Shown here piece after piece: positions 46,214 through 54,669 of a stretch of 64,000 nucleotides of DNA; within the stretch, counting starts at the first letter, position 1, and every line of letters starts with the position of its first letter. The stretch is from Agromyces protaetiae (GTDB lineage Bacteria > Actinomycetota > Actinomycetes > Actinomycetales > Microbacteriaceae), in assembly GCF_030866785.1 (NCBI RefSeq), contig NZ_CP133018.1, forward strand, positions 1,116,001 to 1,180,000, given 5' to 3'. A program made the position numbers and the translations under genes. The notes under the pieces were generated by a model, which saw only the letters and a list, made by a program, of their open reading frames with translations, searched no databases and was not told where the DNA came from.

Positions 46214-46843
46214 TTGAACAAGTCCAGGAATTCCACCGCTGCAGTCTTCGGTGCGGTCGTGTTAACTCTGGCTTCAGTGACAGGAGCATCGGCTTCTGAG
46301 TCACGGGGCGACGTGCTCCCGCCTGAAAGTCAGCCGGACCGCATCATCACCATGAATCAGCCCGTACCGCAGCCGGGGGACAGGCGCCTTGTTTCCAGCA
46401 GCGAGAAGGGCGGGGTTTTTGTCTCGGAGGAAGGTGAGTTCCCCGTCATTCCGGAACCCGGCGAAACGATACGAATCGTCTACACTGATGCCGTCACCGA
46501 GGTGACCACGGAAGCACCAACTGAAGCGGATCTGGAATCCTGCACGCATTCGCTCACCGTGGAGGAGCCTCGCCTGGGCGGGAACCGCGTGACCGTATCT
46601 GCCTCGGGGGTGGTCTCTGCCGGATGCAAGGGACCCAGGGGGTTCTTCATCCGCCTCTATGGGGGCGGTTGGGAGCGCGGCAGCAACAACGTCACCGTGC
46701 CGAAGAATGGAAGCAAGTGGAGTATCCAGGCTGCCTCGGGTACCTGTGGCAATACGTCCGAGATGGGGTGGCTTGGAATAGCCAGTTGGCCCGATGGTGG
46801 CGCAATCTACAGTCCCGCGGTATCGCTCCGCTGCTCCGTATAA
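46214..46843 (+). CDS. Secreted protein of unknown function (island)
   Basis: 209 residues. Signal peptide (NKSRNSTAAVFGAVVLTLASVTGASA, cut near ASAS). Mature part with four Cys (LESCTHSLT, SAGCKGPRG, SGTCGNTS, LRCSV) and many Gly/Ser/Thr, so disulfide-linked beta structure is likely. GAGGGGAG 8 nt before TTG 46214 favours this start over GTG 46205. GC and codon use are lower than in neighbours (more AAA, GAA, ATA), suggesting acquisition. No homologue recognised. Confidence 0.65.
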   Translation: MNKSRNSTAAVFGAVVLTLASVTGASASESRGDVLPPESQPDRIITMNQPVPQPGDRRLVSSSEKGGVFVSEEGEFPVIPEPGETIRIVYTDAVTEVTTEAPTEADLESCTHSLTVEEPRLGGNRVTVSASGVVSAGCKGPRGFFIRLYGGGWERGSNNVTVPKNGSKWSIQAASGTCGNTSEMGWLGIASWPDGGAIYSPAVSLRCSV

Positions 46844-46882
46844 GAATGCAGAAGATCGCATCCCCCCGAGGAGGCCAGCGGT

Positions 46883-47296
46883 TTGCGAGGTGTTGACATT
46901 GGCATTGGGGTCCCACTGGGAGCTGCAGCCTTCTATGGCCTGAGCGTTGCCTCCGCGATCTGGGTCGCGGTAATCACCCCAACGGATTACTTGTGGGCGT
47001 TGGCCATCAGCGCAGTGGTGTGCTGCATCCTGGGGTTGGTGGTTGCCTGGCGCGCGGGCTGTGCGGTTGTGGCATCCGGAACGATGCTTGTCATTGCGGT
47101 TATCGGTTTCGCAACGGGTTCGGAGAGCTATCTTCGGGTCCCGCCGTTTCCTGCTGACCTATTGCCACTCTTGTGGCATGGGTCGCGCAGCACGGGGGTG
47201 ATCGGTCCCCTCGTTCTTGTCGGAACAGCTGCGACCATGCGGGTCGTCGCTGACACGCGTCGTCGACGCACGGAGCGAGCTACAGCGCACAAGTGA
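46883..47296 (+). CDS. Small membrane protein (island), unknown
   Basis: 137 residues with four hydrophobic helices (about 9-32, 36-57, 61-79, 102-120) and an Arg-rich cytosolic end (RVVADTRRRRTERATAHK). TTG start with GAGGAGG 8 nt upstream (46868-46874). 39 bp after the secreted protein gene, so probably co-transcribed. Ordinary-looking terminator follows at 47327. Function unknown. Confidence 0.6.
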   Translation: MRGVDIGIGVPLGAAAFYGLSVASAIWVAVITPTDYLWALAISAVVCCILGLVVAWRAGCAVVASGTMLVIAVIGFATGSESYLRVPPFPADLLPLLWHGSRSTGVIGPLVLVGTAATMRVVADTRRRRTERATAHK

Positions 47297-47326
47297 ACCT
47301 CTCATCATGATGGTCAAACATGTAGA

Positions 47327-47362
47327 CGCCCCGTCTCATCTCTTAGGAGGTGAGACGGGGCG
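47327..47362 (+). terminator. Intrinsic terminator after the island membrane gene
   Basis: 12-bp perfect stem CGCCCCGTCTCA / TGAGACGGGGCG (47327-47338, 47351-47362) followed by CTTTCT, the most U-rich tail of any hairpin noted here. Confidence 0.75.
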
Positions 47363-47419
47363 CTTTCTGCGTTATCGCGATTCGGGGATATTCGCCCGAT
47401 TCGTCGTGCAGGATTGATC

Positions 47420-47733
47420 ATGCTTCACACCTTCATCGACGAGTCCGGCCAGAGGGGACACTCAGACCTCGCATCGCCGCACTTTCTCCTGGGGCGCCGT
47501 TGTCGTTAGAAGCGCGAACGTGGGCCGCATCTCTGAGGGGCTAGCGCAACTCCGGACGGACCTTGATCGACCGTTCGGTAGCTATCTCCACTGGAAGAAC
47601 ATCCGAGGACACCCCGGACAGGCTGCACATTGCGGAGATGCTTGGATCGTTCGAGTGGATGAAAACGATCACTGTCGTTGCGTGCAAGAGCCACCTCGAT
47701 CCGGTAACGATCGCGGCACGGCTCGCACGGTCA
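47420..47733 (+). pseudogene. Frameshifted, truncated DUF3800 gene
   Basis: Three pieces in three frames join to one protein: MLHTFIDESGQRGHSDLASPHFLLG (47420 on), then AVVVRSANVG...LHWKNIRG after a likely extra G in GGGG at 47491-47494, then DTPDRLHIAEMLGSFEWMKTITVVACKSHLDP in the last frame. The N-terminal (F)IDESG and hydrophobic strand match DUF3800, an RNase H-like family seen in mobile elements and defence loci. The C-terminal half is missing: the sulfatase gene ends at 47748. Inactive as it stands. Confidence 0.75.
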
Positions 47734-47747
47734 CCTTCAACGGGCGG

Positions 47748-50093
47748 TCAGCCGGCTGTGTAGGCGATGTGCACCCGGTCGATGCGGCCGTCGAACGCGA
47801 ACGGCATGCGGTCGGCGTAGCGCCGGGACACGGGGCCGCCGTAGGCGCGGCCGATGTCGAGGCAATCGTTGGCCGAGAACAGCAGCGGTGCGCTGACGGG
47901 CACGGTCCCCGAACCGACCTCGGCACCGTCGACGCGGAGTACGACCCGCAGCGGACCGCCCGGGCGCGGCTCGACGTACGTCGTCTCGACCTCGACGGTG
48001 ACGTCTCCGGGCGCCATCGGCTCGGCCGAGGCGATCGTGGTGCGCTGGATGAGGAACAGGTTGTACTCGTAGGTGAGCACACCGTCTGCGAGGAACAGGG
48101 TGAGTCCGCCGCCCGCGCCACCGAGCTTGTAGAGCACGCCGTTCGCCCGGTCGCCGACGTGCAGCTGCATGGTGACGGTGTTCGGGCGGTTGCCGAGCGC
48201 CGGGGCGCAGAACTCGGGAATGCGAACGGTGTCGCCGCTCAGCTCCCACTCGGTGTACGGCGTGCTGATGCGGTCCTCCGGGTGCAGCGCGGCGACCCAG
48301 AGCCCGCCGCCGATCGGCAGCGCCTCGTTCCTGGCGGCTTCGATCGCGAAGAGTTCCTTCAGCTCCGCGAGCTTCTCGGGATGCTCCGCGGCGAGGTCTT
48401 CGGCCTGGCTCCAGTCGTGCTCGAGGTCGTAGAGCTCCCATCGGTCTTGGTCAGGCGTCCAGGTCTGGATCCCGGGCGGCGCCCCGGGCACCCACGGCAG
48501 GCGAGGTCCGAGCGCCGACGCCATCCAGCCGTCGGCGTAGATCGCGCGACTGCCCATGATCTCGAAGTACTGGGACCGGCGACGACCCGGCGCATCCCTG
48601 TCGTCGATCGAGTAGGCCAGGCTGATGCCGTCGATCGGGTCTTGCGGGATGCCGCCGACGCTCTCAGGGTGAGAGATCCCGATGATCTCGTAGATCGTCG
48701 GGACGATGTCGATGACGTGGTGGAACTGCGTGCGCGGTGTCGGATCGGGCTGGATGTGCCCGGGCCACTGCACGAACATGGGATTACGGGTGCCGCCGAG
48801 GTGCGACGCAAGGAGCTTCATCCCCTGGTACGGCGTCGAACCGGCCCAGGCCCAGGCCGCGTGGTACTGATTGTCGGTCGCCGGGGTCCCGAGCGCATCG
48901 AGCCCGCCGAGCTCCTCGAGGGCGGCGAGGTGCTGGTCGACGGTCGACGGGATCATGTTCTGGGCGAGCAACTCGCTGATGGTGCCGTTCTGGCCCTCAC
49001 CCGAGGATCCGTTGTCCCCCCAGATGTACATGATGATCGTGTCGTCGGCGTAGCCGAGCCGTTCGAGTTCATCGATGAGCCGCCCGGCCTGCACGTCCGC
49101 GTGTTCACCGAACCCGGCCGCGACCTCCATCAGCCGGCGTTGGAAGGGCTTCTGGTGTTCGGGGACGTCATCCCACGCGGTCAGGCTCTCGGGTCGTGGT
49201 GTGAGCGCGGCGTCCTCTGGGATCCAGCCGGCGGCCTTGGCTGCGGCGTGCGCGCGTTCGCGGTACACGTCCCAGCCGTCGTCGAAGACGCCGGCGTACC
49301 GGTCGGCCCATTCCTTCATGATGTGGTGGGGGCCGTGCAGCGCCCCGGTCGCCCAGTACATGAGGAACGGCTGGTCGGGCGCGAGCGCGCGGTGGTTCCG
49401 CAGCCACGCCATCGCGTCGTCGGCGATGTCCTCGCTGAGGTGATAGCCCTCTTCGGGCGTCTTCGGCGGCAGCACCGTGGTGGTGTTGCGCACGAGATTC
49501 GGTTCGTACTGCGATGCCTCGCCCGCGAGGAATCCGTAGAAGTACTCGAATCCGTAGCCGGTCGGCCACCGGTCGAACGGTCCGGCCGCGGTGGTCTCCT
49601 CGGCGGGCGTGTTGTGCCATTTGCCCCACGCGGCCGTGGCGTACCCGTACTGGCGGAGGACCTCGGCCAGGGTCGAGCTGCTCTTCGGGATGTGCCCCGA
49701 GTAGCCGTCCCAGTCATTGGCGAGCTCCGCGATCTGGCCGTTTCCGACTCGATGGTGGTTCCGGCCGGTGAGCAACGATGCTCGGGTCGGCGAGCACATC
49801 GCGGTCGTGTGGAAGCGGTTGTAGCCGATGCCGCCGGCGCGCACCCGGTCGAGGGTCGGCGTTCGGACGGCCCCGCCGAGGGTGGTCGGGAGGGCGGGCC
49901 CGGCGTCGTCGATCAGGATGATCAGGATGTTGGGGGCATCCGCGGGGAGATGCCGGGCCGGTGGGTTGGGGCTGTAGGTCGACTCCTGCATGATGCGCCC
50001 GGCGTGACTGCCCGATCTCGGGGGAGGGAACGGCAGCGTCCGTTCGGATGGCAGCGGTGAGCCGATCACCGAGTTCGTCGGTTCTTCCGACAT
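47748..50093 (-). CDS. Arylsulfatase-like sulfatase
   Basis: 781 residues. CSPTR with Cys100 is the formylglycine site (CxPxR) of type I sulfatases; ILIILIDDAG gives the metal Asp pair (62-63), and GKWHNTPAEET and IIMYIWGDNGSS supply further active-site residues. The last 200 residues form a beta-rich C-terminal domain seen in bacterial arylsulfatases of this length. No signal peptide is clear, so it is probably cytosolic. It needs a formylglycine-generating enzyme, not seen in the window. It abuts the DUF3800 remnant; AGGGGG precedes the ATG. Confidence 0.9.
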   Translation of the reverse strand: MSEEPTNSVIGSPLPSERTLPFPPPRSGSHAGRIMQESTYSPNPPARHLPADAPNILIILIDDAGPALPTTLGGAVRTPTLDRVRAGGIGYNRFHTTAMCSPTRASLLTGRNHHRVGNGQIAELANDWDGYSGHIPKSSSTLAEVLRQYGYATAAWGKWHNTPAEETTAAGPFDRWPTGYGFEYFYGFLAGEASQYEPNLVRNTTTVLPPKTPEEGYHLSEDIADDAMAWLRNHRALAPDQPFLMYWATGALHGPHHIMKEWADRYAGVFDDGWDVYRERAHAAAKAAGWIPEDAALTPRPESLTAWDDVPEHQKPFQRRLMEVAAGFGEHADVQAGRLIDELERLGYADDTIIMYIWGDNGSSGEGQNGTISELLAQNMIPSTVDQHLAALEELGGLDALGTPATDNQYHAAWAWAGSTPYQGMKLLASHLGGTRNPMFVQWPGHIQPDPTPRTQFHHVIDIVPTIYEIIGISHPESVGGIPQDPIDGISLAYSIDDRDAPGRRRSQYFEIMGSRAIYADGWMASALGPRLPWVPGAPPGIQTWTPDQDRWELYDLEHDWSQAEDLAAEHPEKLAELKELFAIEAARNEALPIGGGLWVAALHPEDRISTPYTEWELSGDTVRIPEFCAPALGNRPNTVTMQLHVGDRANGVLYKLGGAGGGLTLFLADGVLTYEYNLFLIQRTTIASAEPMAPGDVTVEVETTYVEPRPGGPLRVVLRVDGAEVGSGTVPVSAPLLFSANDCLDIGRAYGGPVSRRYADRMPFAFDGRIDRVHIAYTAG

Positions 50094-50246
50094 CGCGAGC
50101 CCCCTTCGTCAGTGAAGGCCGGGTGTCACGCGAAGGGCATGAGCCGAGAAGCTGAGGAAATGTTGCGATACGGCGTGACGATCGAATCCTACGGCGTGCC
50201 GGCACCGCGTCTCAAGCGAGACGGTTGCGCGTTCGAGATCGACGAG

Positions 50247-50252
50247 TATATT
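50247..50252 (+). promoter_or_regulatory. -10 box of the DUF1508 gene
   Basis: TATATT, 27 nt before ATG 50279, a strong consensus-like hexamer in AT-rich DNA. Confidence 0.55.
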
Positions 50253-50278
50253 AACACAGTGGAAAGTGAGGGGTGACT

Positions 50279-50497
50279 ATGTTCGTGAGCAGTCTTGAAG
50301 CGCCCGAATCGCTGGCGAATGTCCGGTATGAACTGCAGCGCGCCGATTCCGGAGCCTACCGATGGCAGATCGTCTCACTCGGCAATCGCAAGGTGCTCGC
50401 CTCGAGCGAACCCTACGAATCGCGCTTCGATGCGGTCGCCGCCGTCAATCTGGTGCGCAACGGCAGCACCGGTGCCGAGTTGGTCGATCGCACCTGA
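50279..50497 (+). CDS. YegP-family (DUF1508) small protein
   Basis: 72 residues. YELQRADSGAYRWQIVSLGNRKVLASSEPYESRFDAVAAVNLVR matches the DUF1508 repeat (a beta-beta-beta-alpha unit with RW and YxS), here as a single copy. Function unknown; usually two copies form a small soluble protein. A G-rich ribosome site precedes ATG 50279 (GTG 50273 is possible). A consensus-like -10 box upstream. Confidence 0.8.
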   Translation: MFVSSLEAPESLANVRYELQRADSGAYRWQIVSLGNRKVLASSEPYESRFDAVAAVNLVRNGSTGAELVDRT

Positions 50498-50555
50498 TCT
50501 CCGCGCGTCTGTGTGTTCCGTGTTCCACGCGCCGCTCAGCCCCGCGCGCCGGGGG

Positions 50556-51482
50556 CTACTCGAGCCGATCGAGCCGACGCAGGATGAGTCCTTCTCGGAG
50601 CGCCCACGGCGAGACCTCCAGCTGCCGCACCCCGAAGGCGCGCATCGCCTCGGCGAGCACGACCGCGCCGGCGACGATCTGAAACGTGCGGTCGGCGGTG
50701 ATGCCCGGCAGGGCCGGCCGGGCGTCCGCCGGGATCCGCGCGAGTCGTGGAGTCCAGTCGTCGAGCCCGGCGAGGGTCAGCGTGCTGCGCTGCTCGGGGC
50801 CGAATCCGCTCACCGACGACCCGGCCAGCCGGGCGAGCGAGCGGATCGTCTTCGATGACCCGACGACGTGATCGGGTGCGTCCAGTGCCCGGAACTCGCT
50901 GACGGCATCCCGCAGCACCGCGGCGGCGTGCTCGCGCAGTCGCGCCACCTCGTCGTCGGTGGGCGGGTCGTCCGGCAGGAAGGCGACCGTGGACCGCCCG
51001 GCTCCGAGGGGCAGCGATCGCGCGAGGTCGGGGATCTCGTCGACACCCTGCGCGACCTCCAGTGATCCGCCGCCGATGTCGAACAGCAGCATGCGCCCGG
51101 CCGACCAGCCGTACCAGCGTCGCACCGCGAGAAAGGTCACCCGTGCCTCGTCGTCACCGCTCAGCACCTCGAGTCGCACGCCGGTCTCGCGTTCGACGAG
51201 CGCCAGCACGGCTTCGCCGTTCGCGGCCTCGCGGATCGCCGACGTCGCGAACGGGAGCAGTTCATCGATGCCCGCCTCCGCGGCGACCCTCGCCGCATCG
51301 GTTACGGCCGCGAGGATGGCGGCGACGCCGGACTCGGCGATCGAGCCGTCGGGCTCGAGATGCCGCATGAGCCGCAGCACCGACTTGTGGGATGCGGCCG
51401 GTATCGGACGGGCGCCGGGGTGGGCATCGACGATCAGGAGATGCACGGTGTTCGAACCGACATCGAGCACACCGAGACGCAT
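50556..51482 (-). CDS. Ppx/GppA-family exopolyphosphatase or (p)ppGpp phosphatase
   Basis: 308 residues of the ASKHA fold. RLGVLDVGSNTVHLLIVDAH at the start (phosphate 1), LLFDIGGGSLEVAQG near 145 (phosphate 2), and VVGSSKTIRSLARLAG. This is the short actinobacterial form, which acts on polyphosphate or pppGpp; the two cannot be told apart. A TACGCT box 6 nt before the ATG suggests a leaderless mRNA. Often found behind DUF501, but here it is 7 kb away. Confidence 0.9.
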   Translation of the reverse strand: MRLGVLDVGSNTVHLLIVDAHPGARPIPAASHKSVLRLMRHLEPDGSIAESGVAAILAAVTDAARVAAEAGIDELLPFATSAIREAANGEAVLALVERETGVRLEVLSGDDEARVTFLAVRRWYGWSAGRMLLFDIGGGSLEVAQGVDEIPDLARSLPLGAGRSTVAFLPDDPPTDDEVARLREHAAAVLRDAVSEFRALDAPDHVVGSSKTIRSLARLAGSSVSGFGPEQRSTLTLAGLDDWTPRLARIPADARPALPGITADRTFQIVAGAVVLAEAMRAFGVRQLEVSPWALREGLILRRLDRLE

Positions 51483-51488
51483 GGTGCG

Positions 51489-51494
51489 AGCGTA
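51489..51494 (-). promoter_or_regulatory. Leaderless-type -10 box of the Ppx/GppA gene
   Basis: TACGCT on the minus strand, 6 nt before ATG 51482. Confidence 0.6.
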
Positions 51495-51563
51495 GCGGAG
51501 GTAAGGCATACTGAGGCGACTGGGACGTCTGTCCCACTCGGCGATGACGGCGGAAGGAGCGAG

Positions 51564-52160
51564 GTGTCGCGCATCCCTGCCCCCGAGCGCCGGCTCGCGC
51601 TCATCGACGCCGCATTGCGCGTCGTCGCGCGCGAGGGCATCGCGCGCGCCACCACACGCGCGGTCGTCGCCGAAGCGGGTATGAGCCTCGCGAGCTTCCA
51701 CTACGCCTTCGACTCGCGCGACGAGCTCATCGATGAGCTCATCAGGACGGTCGTCGCGCGCGAGCTGCAGGCGGTCGTGCCCGAACTCGAGCCGGGCATC
51801 GGGCTGCGCGCGCTGCTCGAGAACGGTCTCGCCCGCTACCTCGACCACCTGCGCGCCGACCCCGAGCACGAGCAGGCCATGCTCGAGCTCACCCAGTACG
51901 CGCTCCGTTCGCCCGAACGCCGGCAGCTCGCGACCGACCAGTACGCGCGCTACGCCGAGCTCGCGACCGGAACGCTGACCCTGGCCGCCACGCACACCGG
52001 CGCCACGTGGCGCATCCCGGTCGAGCAGGTCGCGCGCGTGCTCGTCGCGTTCACCGACGGGCTGACACTCAGCTGGCTGGTCGACCGCGACGACGACGCG
52101 GCGCGTCGCCTGATCGCGTCGGCCGCGGGCGCGATCGCGGAACTGGCGGAGGCCCCGTGA
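51564..52160 (+). CDS. TetR-family transcriptional regulator
   Basis: 198 residues. N-terminal HTH: RLALIDAALRVVAREGIARATTRAVVAEAGMSLASFHYAFDSRDELIDEL at about 10-59, a textbook TetR domain. The ligand domain is helical and unremarkable. It heads a four-gene overlapping operon (MFS, PLP enzyme, oxidase) and probably controls it. GTG start with GGAAGGAG upstream; stop overlaps the MFS GTG by 4 bp. No operator palindrome was identified. Confidence 0.93.
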   Translation: MSRIPAPERRLALIDAALRVVAREGIARATTRAVVAEAGMSLASFHYAFDSRDELIDELIRTVVARELQAVVPELEPGIGLRALLENGLARYLDHLRADPEHEQAMLELTQYALRSPERRQLATDQYARYAELATGTLTLAATHTGATWRIPVEQVARVLVAFTDGLTLSWLVDRDDDAARRLIASAAGAIAELAEAP

Positions 52161-53428
52161 CCGACCTCGACGAGGCCTCGCGCCCGAGCAACGGCGCCCT
52201 GGCCGAACCCACGCGTCCGGTCGGCGTGGGCTGGGTCGCCGCGTTCGCCTCAGCCTGGTTCGGCATCTGGATGGCCCAGCTCACGCCCGTGCAGCTGTTG
52301 CTGCCGGCGCAGATCGACGCCGTGCTGCGCCCCGAGCACTGGACCGACAGCGTGCTCGCGTTCGGAGTCGTGTCCGGCATCGCGGCGCTGTTCACCGTGG
52401 TCGCGTACCCGATCACCGGGGCGCTGTCCGACCGCACCGGATCGAGGTTCGGGCGACGCCGGCCCTGGATCGCGGCCGGGACGGTCGTGTTCGCACTTGC
52501 GCTCGTCGCACTGGGGCTGCAGACCGGGATCGTCGGCATCGGCGCGGCCTGGGTCGCGGCCAGCGTCGGGTTCTGCATGGTCACCGCGGCGCTCACCGCC
52601 ACCATCTCCGATCGCGTGCCGGTCGGCCAGCGTGGATTCGTCTCCGGCTGGATGTCGGCCCCGCAGTCGGTCGGCATCATCGTCGGTCTCGTGGTCGTGA
52701 CCATGCTGATCACGGGGACCGCGGCGGGCTACGCGGTGATCGCCGTGGCGCTCATCGTGCTCGTGCTGCCATTCCTCCGGCTCCCCGACCCGCCGCTCGC
52801 GGCGCGGGAGCGGGCGCGCGTGAGTGCGCGGAGCATCCTCGCGTCGCTCTGGATCAGTCCGCGGCGCCACCCGGACTTCGCCTGGACGCTCACGAGTCGC
52901 GTCCTCGTCTCGATCAGCAACGCGCTCGGCACGAGCCTGCTGCTCTACTTCCTGATGTTCGGGCTGGGCGATCCGCTGGCCGAGGAGCACCTGCTCGTGC
53001 TCACGCTCATCTACATGCTCTTCGTGATCGTCGCGTCGCTCGGGTTCGGCCGCCTCTCGGATCGGCTTGGCCGCCGTAAGGCGTTCGTCTTCGCCGCGTC
53101 GGTGCTCCAGGCCGCGGCCGCGCTCGTGCTCGCGCTCGTCCCCGACCTCGGCGCCGCGATGATCGCCGCGGGCCTGCTCGGCCTCGGCTACGGCTGCTTC
53201 CTGTCGGTGGACCAGGCGCTCGCGACGCAGGTGCTGCCCGACCCTGCAGCGCGCGGCAAGGACCTCGGCATCATGAACATCGCGTCGGCGGTGCCGCAGG
53301 CGCTCGGACCGCTGCTCGCCGCGCTGGCCGTCGTCGCGACCGCATCGTTCACCCCCGTGTTCGTGCTGAGCGCCGCATGCGCGGTCGCCGGCGCGCTCGC
53401 CGTCTCCCGAGTCAGGAGCGTCCGATGA
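52157..53428 (+). CDS. MFS transporter of the SLC45/GPH-like sugar type
   Basis: 423 residues, 12 membrane helices. GALSDRTGSRFGRRRPWI in the loop after helix 2 is the signature of sugar carriers of the SLC45/GPH-like branch; a repeat of it is GRLSDRLGRRKAFV after helix 8. Hence a sugar or glycoside symporter is likely rather than a drug pump. GTG start overlapping tetR; stop overlapping the PLP gene ATG. Substrate unknown. Confidence 0.85.
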   Translation: MTDLDEASRPSNGALAEPTRPVGVGWVAAFASAWFGIWMAQLTPVQLLLPAQIDAVLRPEHWTDSVLAFGVVSGIAALFTVVAYPITGALSDRTGSRFGRRRPWIAAGTVVFALALVALGLQTGIVGIGAAWVAASVGFCMVTAALTATISDRVPVGQRGFVSGWMSAPQSVGIIVGLVVVTMLITGTAAGYAVIAVALIVLVLPFLRLPDPPLAARERARVSARSILASLWISPRRHPDFAWTLTSRVLVSISNALGTSLLLYFLMFGLGDPLAEEHLLVLTLIYMLFVIVASLGFGRLSDRLGRRKAFVFAASVLQAAAALVLALVPDLGAAMIAAGLLGLGYGCFLSVDQALATQVLPDPAARGKDLGIMNIASAVPQALGPLLAALAVVATASFTPVFVLSAACAVAGALAVSRVRSVR

Positions 53429-54669
53429 CCCTCGACCTCGCCACCCCGATGCGCGGCACGGACGCCGCGCCCTGGGCGGATCCTGCGCGCTACTGGTCCC
53501 GCCTCGGTGCGGCGACCGCCCATCTGCCGGCACCGGTCGGGGCGCTCGACCTCGCCGCACTGCGGCACAACGCCGCCGACATGGTCCGGCGCGCCCACGG
53601 CACGCCGATCCGGGTCGCGTCGAAGTCGGTCCGCGTGCGCGAGGTGATCGAGACGGTGCTGCGACTGCCGGGGTACCGCGGCGTGCTCGCCTACACGCTC
53701 GCCGAGGCGATCTGGCTCGCGGACACCGTCGACGACATCGTCGTGGGCTACCCGAGCGCGGATCGCGCGAGCCTGCATCGGCTCGCCACCGACGCCGACC
53801 TCGCGGCACGCATCGCGATCATGGTCGACTCGCCCGCTCAGCTCGACCTCGTCGACGCCGTGCTGCCGCCGTCCCGGCGCGAGGTGGTGCGTGTGTGCCT
53901 CGAGCTCGACGCGTCCTGGCACGCGCCGGTGCTCGGACACATCGGGGTGCGCCGCTCGCCGGTGCGTGAGGCCGCCGACGCCGCCGCGTTCGCCGCATAC
54001 ATCGCGGGCCGTCCCGGGTTCCGGCTCGTGGGCCTGATGGCGTACGAGGCGCAGATCGCCGGTGTCGTGAACCGGCCGGCGGGCCGCCCGGTCGCGGGCG
54101 CCGTCAATCGCTGGATGCAGGGCCGGTCGATGCCCGAGCTCGTCGCGCGCCGCGCCGCGGCGGTCGCCGCCGTGCGCGAGCACGCCGAGCTCGAGTTCGT
54201 CAACGGCGGCGGGACCGGGTCGCTCGAGGCCACGGCGGCGGATGCCTCGGTGACCGAGATCGGCGCCGGATCGGGCCTGTTCGGCGGTCACCTGTTCGAC
54301 GGGTACGCACACTTCACGCCCGCACCGGCCGCGGCGTTCGCGCTCGACGTGGTCCGGCGCCCGGACGGCGCCCACGCCACCCTGCTCGGCGGCGGCTGGA
54401 TCGCCTCCGGGCCGCCCGCGGGCGACCGGATGCCGCTCCCGGTCTGGCCCGAACGGCTCGTATACGTCGACCGCGAGGGCGCGGGCGAGGTGCAGACCCC
54501 GCTCACCGGCCCCGGTGCGGCGGAGCTCGGCGTCGGCGACCGGGTGTGGTTCCGGCACACGAAATCGGGCGAGCTCGCCGAACACGTGAACGAGCTCCAC
54601 GTGGTCGACGACGCCGAGGTCGTCGCCGCGATTCCGACCTACCGCGGCGAAGGGAAGGCGTTCCTGTGA
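53425..54669 (+). CDS. PLP-dependent alanine-racemase-fold enzyme (D-threonine aldolase-like)
   Basis: 414 residues. TIM-barrel PLP fold type III: Lys67 in IRVASKSVRV is the expected Schiff-base residue, AYTLAEAIWLADTVDDIVVGYP and the C-terminal VVRRPDGAHATLLGGGWIASG match the DSD1/D-threonine aldolase-like families, often annotated as amino acid deaminase/aldolase. C-terminal HTKSGELAEHVNELHVVD fits the metal-binding region. Could cleave or deaminate a beta-hydroxy amino acid. In the four-gene operon by overlap at both ends. Confidence 0.85.
   Translation: MTLDLATPMRGTDAAPWADPARYWSRLGAATAHLPAPVGALDLAALRHNAADMVRRAHGTPIRVASKSVRVREVIETVLRLPGYRGVLAYTLAEAIWLADTVDDIVVGYPSADRASLHRLATDADLAARIAIMVDSPAQLDLVDAVLPPSRREVVRVCLELDASWHAPVLGHIGVRRSPVREAADAAAFAAYIAGRPGFRLVGLMAYEAQIAGVVNRPAGRPVAGAVNRWMQGRSMPELVARRAAAVAAVREHAELEFVNGGGTGSLEATAADASVTEIGAGSGLFGGHLFDGYAHFTPAPAAAFALDVVRRPDGAHATLLGGGWIASGPPAGDRMPLPVWPERLVYVDREGAGEVQTPLTGPGAAELGVGDRVWFRHTKSGELAEHVNELHVVDDAEVVAAIPTYRGEGKAFL

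Noticed and set aside
50176..50200. Right att copy of the tRNA 3' end
   Set aside because: Only TCGAATCC is shared with the T-loop region; too short to support.
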